NCBI GenBank assembly: GCA_025655635.1
Contig: JAHXIM010000424.1
Span: 1 to 10,420, forward strand
Reading direction: 5' to 3'
Origin: a gamma proteobacterium symbiont of Lucinoma myriamae
GTDB lineage: Bacteria > Pseudomonadota > Gammaproteobacteria > GRL18
Length of the DNA: 10,420 nucleotides
In this document: positions 7,045 through 10,420 of the stretch, one piece after another
How positions within the stretch are numbered: the stretch's first letter is position 1
Layout: every line of letters starts with the position of its first letter
The notes under the pieces: generated by a model
The model's database searches: none
What the model was told of the DNA's origin: nothing
What the model saw: only the letters and a program-made list of their open reading frames with translations
Made by a program: the position numbers and the translations under genes

Positions 7045-7905
7045 TTAAAAAAGTGCCTTATTTATTTTTTCAGCGATATCTTTCATATTCGTTAAATAAT
7101 CCAAAGCCAGGGGATCAATAATAAGTAATTGAGCATCAACAGAGCGAGCAATCGTCTGAGGGATGACTTTATTAAATTGTTTTTCGATTAAAATGTATTT
7201 CACTTTTTTATCTTTAATTCGATTAATAACTTGTGAAATTTGCTTTGCTGAAGGTTCTTTACCATTAGTTTCTATAGCTATCTGTGTGAGTCCGTATTGT
7301 CTTGCAAAATAAGAAAAAGCCGGATGAAAAGTAACAAACTTTGATTTATTATTATCTTTAAAAAGCAACAACAATTCATTATGTAATACATTAATTTTGT
7401 CATGTAATACATTGTAATTATTTAAAAAATATTTTTTATTTTGTGGTGATATTCGAGATAATTCAGCAACAATAATTTTTGCCTGTTCAAGCAGTAAAAC
7501 AGGTGAAAGCCAGGTGTGCGGATCATAAGAATGCTGGTGTCCGGGCAATAACACATGATTGTCATGACTACTCGAATCATTTTCTGCAGGTTGCGTTTTT
7601 ACAATTGAAATATCATCATTTAGCGAAGCAACACGCTTTATCCATATTTGTTCAAAAGGCATGCCTATGGTAAAATACACATCTGACTTTGAGTAGACAG
7701 ACATCACTTTAGGTGAAGGTTCAAAAGTCGCCGGAGATTGACCAGGTTTTACCATAACATTGACATTTACTCGATCTCCGCCAATTGTTTCCACCAGATA
7801 TTGTTGCGGCAGGATAGAAACAAAGGCTTCTATCTTGGCAGAATGAGCCAGGGAAGAGAAAAGAATAAAGAATATTAAAGTGTATAATTTCAAATAGTTA
7901 TTCAT
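7045..7905 (-). CDS. znuA: ZnuA-like periplasmic metal-binding protein of the zinc importer
   Basis: This cluster A-I solute-binding protein captures metal in the periplasm for ZnuBC. The signal peptide is 1-22 (hydrophobic core, AHS before the cut). The fold is marked by SILPQQYLVETIGGDRVNVN (30-49), the joint segment, DPHTWLSP (128-135, H130 a metal ligand), FVTFHPAFSYFARQYGL (190-206, H194 a ligand), and the C-terminal LIIDPL (261-266, D264 a likely ligand). A His-containing loop, typical of zinc rather than manganese members, spans about 114-126 (HDNHVLLPGHQH) but is short. The site usually holding the first ligand, PHxYEP, reads PATFEP here (A59), so one canonical histidine is missing. 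I recall this Ala variant from other proteobacterial members but cannot check it. Its ribosome-binding region is made of tandem repeats with no clear Shine-Dalgarno sequence. Confidence 0.9.
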   Translation of the reverse strand: MNNYLKLYTLIFFILFSSLAHSAKIEAFVSILPQQYLVETIGGDRVNVNVMVKPGQSPATFEPSPKVMSVYSKSDVYFTIGMPFEQIWIKRVASLNDDISIVKTQPAENDSSSHDNHVLLPGHQHSYDPHTWLSPVLLLEQAKIIVAELSRISPQNKKYFLNNYNVLHDKINVLHNELLLLFKDNNKSKFVTFHPAFSYFARQYGLTQIAIETNGKEPSAKQISQVINRIKDKKVKYILIEKQFNKVIPQTIARSVDAQLLIIDPLALDYLTNMKDIAEKINKALF

Positions 7906-7906
7906 A

Positions 7907-7964
7907 CTTATTAATTCTTATTAATTCTTATTGATAGGTTTAATTCTTATTGATAGGTTTAATT
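7907..7964. repeat. Compound tandem repeat at the M23-znuA junction
   Basis: Positions 7921-7964 repeat perfectly with a 19-bp period (2.3 copies; unit TTAATTCTTATTGATAGGT). The adjoining 7907-7932 repeats with a 10-bp period (unit TTAATTCTTA, 2.6 copies). The tract contains the M23 stop codon (7940-7942) and extends to within one base of the znuA ATG. It therefore replaces the usual ribosome-binding sequence and sets the spacing between the two genes. Copy-number slippage here would change the gap by 10 or 19 nt. Confidence 0.85.
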
Positions 7965-8818
7965 AGTGACTCCATTGGCAGCACCAGTAACTGCGGATCA
8001 ACGCGGCGTTTAAAAATATTCATACGCCAGTCAAGATGTGCTCCGGTAACACGCCCTGTTGCTCCCACTCGGGCAATTAAATCTCCCTGTTTGACTACAT
8101 CCCCTTTATTGATTAATAACTCACTTAAATGCAAAAAGGTAGATGAAAGCCCATGACCGTGATCCAAAATAATAGTACCTCCGGAAAAAAACATATCCTG
8201 ATGTGCCAGAGTGATCACACCCGAAGCAGGAGCAACCACATTGCTGCCCGCTGGTGCCGCCACATCAACACCAAAATGTGGACGCCGTGCTTGACCATTT
8301 AGTATGCGCTGACTACCATAAACACCACTGATGGGTCCAATAGCCGGCCAAATAAAAGTTTCCAGATAATCAGAACGCTCGTCATCTCGTTTACGAGCTT
8401 GTGCTGCCTGCGCACTCTCTTTTCTAATACGGGCCAATACTTCTGGTTTTCTTGGTGAAACCTTTGCTTTGGGCAAGCCGTCTATACGTTGAATTTTGTA
8501 ATTTCTTTTTTCAATCTTGATATCTTTACTTATTTTTTCTCCATCCGGTGCCGCTATGGATAGATTAACACGTATAGGTTCATCACTGCTAAAACCAATA
8601 ATAAAATTACCCTCTGGTGAAACACGAATAGCTTGTTTATCAAAAGTCACCTGACTCCCTGGTACGGTTTTTCCTATAACGATACCACCCTGGACAAATT
8701 GACCTTTTAGGGATATTTTGTCAGTAATAGATATCACTGCCTCTGAAGCACTCAGATTGAGTGAAAAGCAACATAAAACAATCAGAGCCATAAAGGGAAT
8801 AATAGACTTATTGTTCAA
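7940..8818 (-). CDS. Secreted M23 (LytM-type) metallopeptidase, probable cell-wall endopeptidase
   Basis: The 292-residue protein has a signal peptide (about 1-24, core MALIVLCCFSLNL), an N-terminal beta-rich region (about 28-105), a basic linker with Pro (115-145), and a C-terminal M23 domain (about 155-280). M23 enzymes cut peptide crosslinks or stems in peptidoglycan with a zinc ion. Visible active-site elements are HFGVD (H181, D185, zinc ligands), FLHLSE (H230) and GAHLDWRMN (H261, D263). Typical LytM enzymes have HxH in the last motif; here it is HxD, so the third zinc ligand would be Asp. I think this is a trait of a subfamily, but catalytic competence should not be assumed. The start used is TTG at 8818, which gives the signal peptide a lysine; ATG at 8791 would give an uncharged short leader. 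In E. coli another M23 gene (mepM) also neighbours znuA. Confidence 0.92.
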   Translation of the reverse strand: MNNKSIIPFMALIVLCCFSLNLSASEAVISITDKISLKGQFVQGGIVIGKTVPGSQVTFDKQAIRVSPEGNFIIGFSSDEPIRVNLSIAAPDGEKISKDIKIEKRNYKIQRIDGLPKAKVSPRKPEVLARIRKESAQAAQARKRDDERSDYLETFIWPAIGPISGVYGSQRILNGQARRPHFGVDVAAPAGSNVVAPASGVITLAHQDMFFSGGTIILDHGHGLSSTFLHLSELLINKGDVVKQGDLIARVGATGRVTGAHLDWRMNIFKRRVDPQLLVLPMESLIKPINKN

Positions 8819-8846
8819 AGGCGGCCTATATAATTAAGGGAGAAAT

Positions 8847-8875
8847 AATATAATGAAAGTGCAGGTAGTAAACAA
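8847..8875 (-). promoter_or_regulatory. Candidate sigma-70 promoter of the M23-znuACB-rmuC operon
   Basis: On the minus strand TTGTTT (8875-8870) and TATATT (8852-8847) are separated by 17 nt, with transcription expected about 20 nt before the M23 TTG start. No other promoter-like sequence is evident in the short gaps down to rmuC. Just upstream at 8881-8894 is an imperfect palindrome, AATTGTATACTATT, centred on GTATAC, a possible operator. It does not match the Zur consensus well enough to be named. Confidence 0.5.
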
Positions 8876-8919
8876 TAGGTAATTGTATACTATTTTTGCT
8901 TTTGTGATAAGTAGATTGT

Positions 8920-8953
8920 GGGTGAATCTTTTAAGAATTCAATCGATTCACCC
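8920..8953 (-). terminator. Stem-loop after ppk2, possible terminator
   Basis: GGGTGAATC (8920-8928) and GATTCACCC (8945-8953) form a perfect 9-bp stem with a 16-nt loop, 20 nt after the ppk2 stop codon. Read on the minus strand no U-run follows the stem, so intrinsic termination is doubtful. The T-run at 8970-8975 lies on the plus-strand side, where no gene ends. It may serve to end or protect the ppk2 message, or separate it from the downstream operon promoter. Confidence 0.45.
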
Positions 8954-8973
8954 GATAGGCTCAGTGAGTTTTT

Positions 8974-9852
<879 letters not shown>

Positions 9853-9861
9853 TAATTTGAG

Positions 9862-9867
9862 CCTCCT
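9862..9867 (-). promoter_or_regulatory. Strong ribosome-binding site of ppk2
   Basis: A full AGGAGG is read on the minus strand, 9 nt ahead of the ATG. It fixes the ppk2 start and stands out in a window where most genes lack a recognisable Shine-Dalgarno sequence. Confidence 0.85.
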
Positions 9868-9909
9868 AAAATAATTAATTTCATAAATAATAACACATCG
9901 CTATTGCTT

Positions 9910-9937
9910 TAACATTGACTTATATTAGTTAATGTCA
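9910..9937. promoter_or_regulatory. Imperfect dyad between the divergent ppk2 and sat genes
   Basis: TAACATTGACTTA (9910-9922) and TTAGTTAATGTCA (9925-9937) are inverted repeats matching at 10 of 13 positions around a 2-bp centre. This is the size and symmetry of a dimeric-regulator site, in the 194-bp region shared by two divergent genes. It matches no operator I can name; I looked for a Pho box and do not see the paired 7-mers. Confidence 0.35.
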
Positions 9938-9996
9938 TTCACTTAATCCACATATTCAGAATATTCCTACAAAACAAATGAAACGGGAATGTATAA

Positions 9997-10005
9997 TGCT
10001 ATAAT
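9997..10005 (+). promoter_or_regulatory. Extended -10 promoter of sat
   Basis: TGCTATAAT (9997-10005) is a perfect extended -10 element, and a second TATAAT precedes it at 9992-9997. No good -35 is present at the usual spacing, which extended -10 promoters can tolerate. Transcription would begin near 10012, leaving a leader of about 35 nt before the ATG at 10047. Confidence 0.55.
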
Positions 10006-10046
10006 TTTAAATTCTAGTGTCTATCATTACTTTCAGGATTGATTTC

Positions 10047-10349
10047 ATGCCCCATAGCAACCCACTGATTAATTTGCTTGTTGACAATGACAAAGCAGAA
10101 GAATTAAAGCAGCAGTCAGAACATTTTCCCTCTATTACATTGACCAAGCGTCAATTATGTGATCTTGAAATGCTCATTAATGGTGGTATGTCGCCCTTAA
10201 CTGGTTATATGGATAAAAAAACCTATGACTCAGTCATTCAGACCACTCGTTTACCAGATAAGCAATTATGGCCCATACCGATTGTTTTAGATATTGATGC
10301 GAAAACTGCTGCCAAATTAAGTTCTGGTGCATCAGTGTTCCCCTTTTAA
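10047..10349 (+). pseudogene. sat: N-terminal fragment of sulfate adenylyltransferase, interrupted after about 97 codons
   Basis: ATP sulfurylase joins sulfate and ATP to form APS and pyrophosphate, or works in reverse in sulfur oxidisers. The fragment shows the N-terminal PUA-like region of the type that is often fused to APS kinase: LINLLVDNDKAEELK (8-22), TLTKRQLCDLEMLINGGMSP (31-50), LTGYMDKKTYDSV (51-63) and LWPIPIVLDIDAK (74-86). After SSGASV (92-97) the expected continuation, of the ALRDPEG kind, is missing. Instead the frame reads FPF and stops, and no other forward frame restores it. The catalytic HxGH region and any kinase domain are absent from the window. ATG 10047 is chosen because AGGA lies 8 nt upstream; a GTG at 10017 would fall almost at the transcription start. 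A divergent promoter region is shared with ppk2. Confidence 0.85.
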
Positions 10350-10420
10350 CTCAACCTCGGAACTAATCGGTTCATGAGAGCACTCATAAGGTTCGCCAAA
10401 GACTTACCTGTCATAATTAG
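10346..10420 (-). CDS. C-terminal end of an unidentified minus-strand frame, possible transposase of an element inserted in sat
   Basis: Just beyond the point where sat homology ends, a minus-strand frame is open from the window edge to a TAA at 10348-10346, giving 24 residues that end MSALMNRLVPRLS. I cannot assign it to a family. Its place, with a stop codon only about 10 bp from the sat break, is what one expects of a transposase gene reaching close to the end of an insertion sequence. The other two minus frames have stops within this stretch. The frame is short enough to be chance. Confidence 0.3.
   Translation of the reverse strand, partial: LIMTGKSLANLMSALMNRLVPRLS

Noticed and set aside
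8819..8973. Zur box in the promoter region of the zinc operon
   Set aside because: No sequence close to the gammaproteobacterial Zur palindrome (GTTATAACATAAC type) is visible; only a weaker GTATAC-centred dyad is present.
10017..10046. Upstream GTG start for sat at 10017
   Set aside because: It would lie about 5 nt from the expected transcription start and has no ribosome-binding site, while ATG 10047 has AGGA at a good distance and fits the family N-terminus.
9868..10046. Pho box controlling ppk2
   Set aside because: Single GTCAT-like words occur, but no pair of 7-mers at the required 11-bp spacing.

Overview
The window reads as chromosomal DNA of an AT-rich gammaproteobacterium. The evidence is the set of housekeeping genes: lolA directly followed by rarA, an rlmG whose motifs closely track the E. 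coli enzyme, rmuC, a znuABC zinc importer, and a periplasmic LolA that implies an outer membrane with lipoproteins. The start of a sulfate adenylyltransferase of the kind found fused to APS kinase fits a sulfur-metabolising or sulfate-assimilating proteobacterium, but genus cannot be set from the sequence alone.

Layout. Positions 1-172 hold at most the start of an unrecognised minus-strand gene that runs off the edge. rarA and lolA follow on the minus strand, overlapping by 11 bp, lolA being transcribed first. A 218-bp divergent intergenic region carries a perfect TATAAT for lolA, a good promoter for a 69-residue acidic orphan protein on the plus strand, and a repeated CTATGG-type motif. The orphan gene converges tail to tail, 2 nt apart, on rlmG. 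Between rlmG and rmuC lies a 163-bp, almost entirely palindromic element with perfect 22-bp terminal inverted repeats, which looks like a non-autonomous mobile element (MITE). It ends 14 bp before the rlmG start codon.

From 8818 down to 3992 there is one compact minus-strand run: a secreted M23 peptidase, znuA, znuC, znuB and rmuC, with gaps of 34, 9, 26 and 0 nt. A promoter is visible only ahead of the M23 gene, so the set is probably one operon joining zinc uptake to a predicted zinc peptidase of the cell wall, with rmuC as a translationally abutted passenger. A short tandem repeat fills the M23-znuA junction and includes the M23 stop codon and the likely znuA ribosome-binding region.

A polyphosphate kinase 2 gene (minus) has a strong Shine-Dalgarno sequence and is divergent from a sulfate adenylyltransferase gene (plus) at the right end. 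That gene is cut after about 97 of several hundred residues by unrelated sequence, which carries an open minus-strand frame to the window edge. The most likely reading is an insertion sequence, or another rearrangement, inside sat. No CRISPR array, tRNA or rRNA is visible, and I see no clear new defence or biosynthetic system. The best candidates for a second look are the palindromic element, the broken sat, the repeat-rich control region of the orphan gene, and the unusual metal-site residues in ZnuA and the M23 protein.
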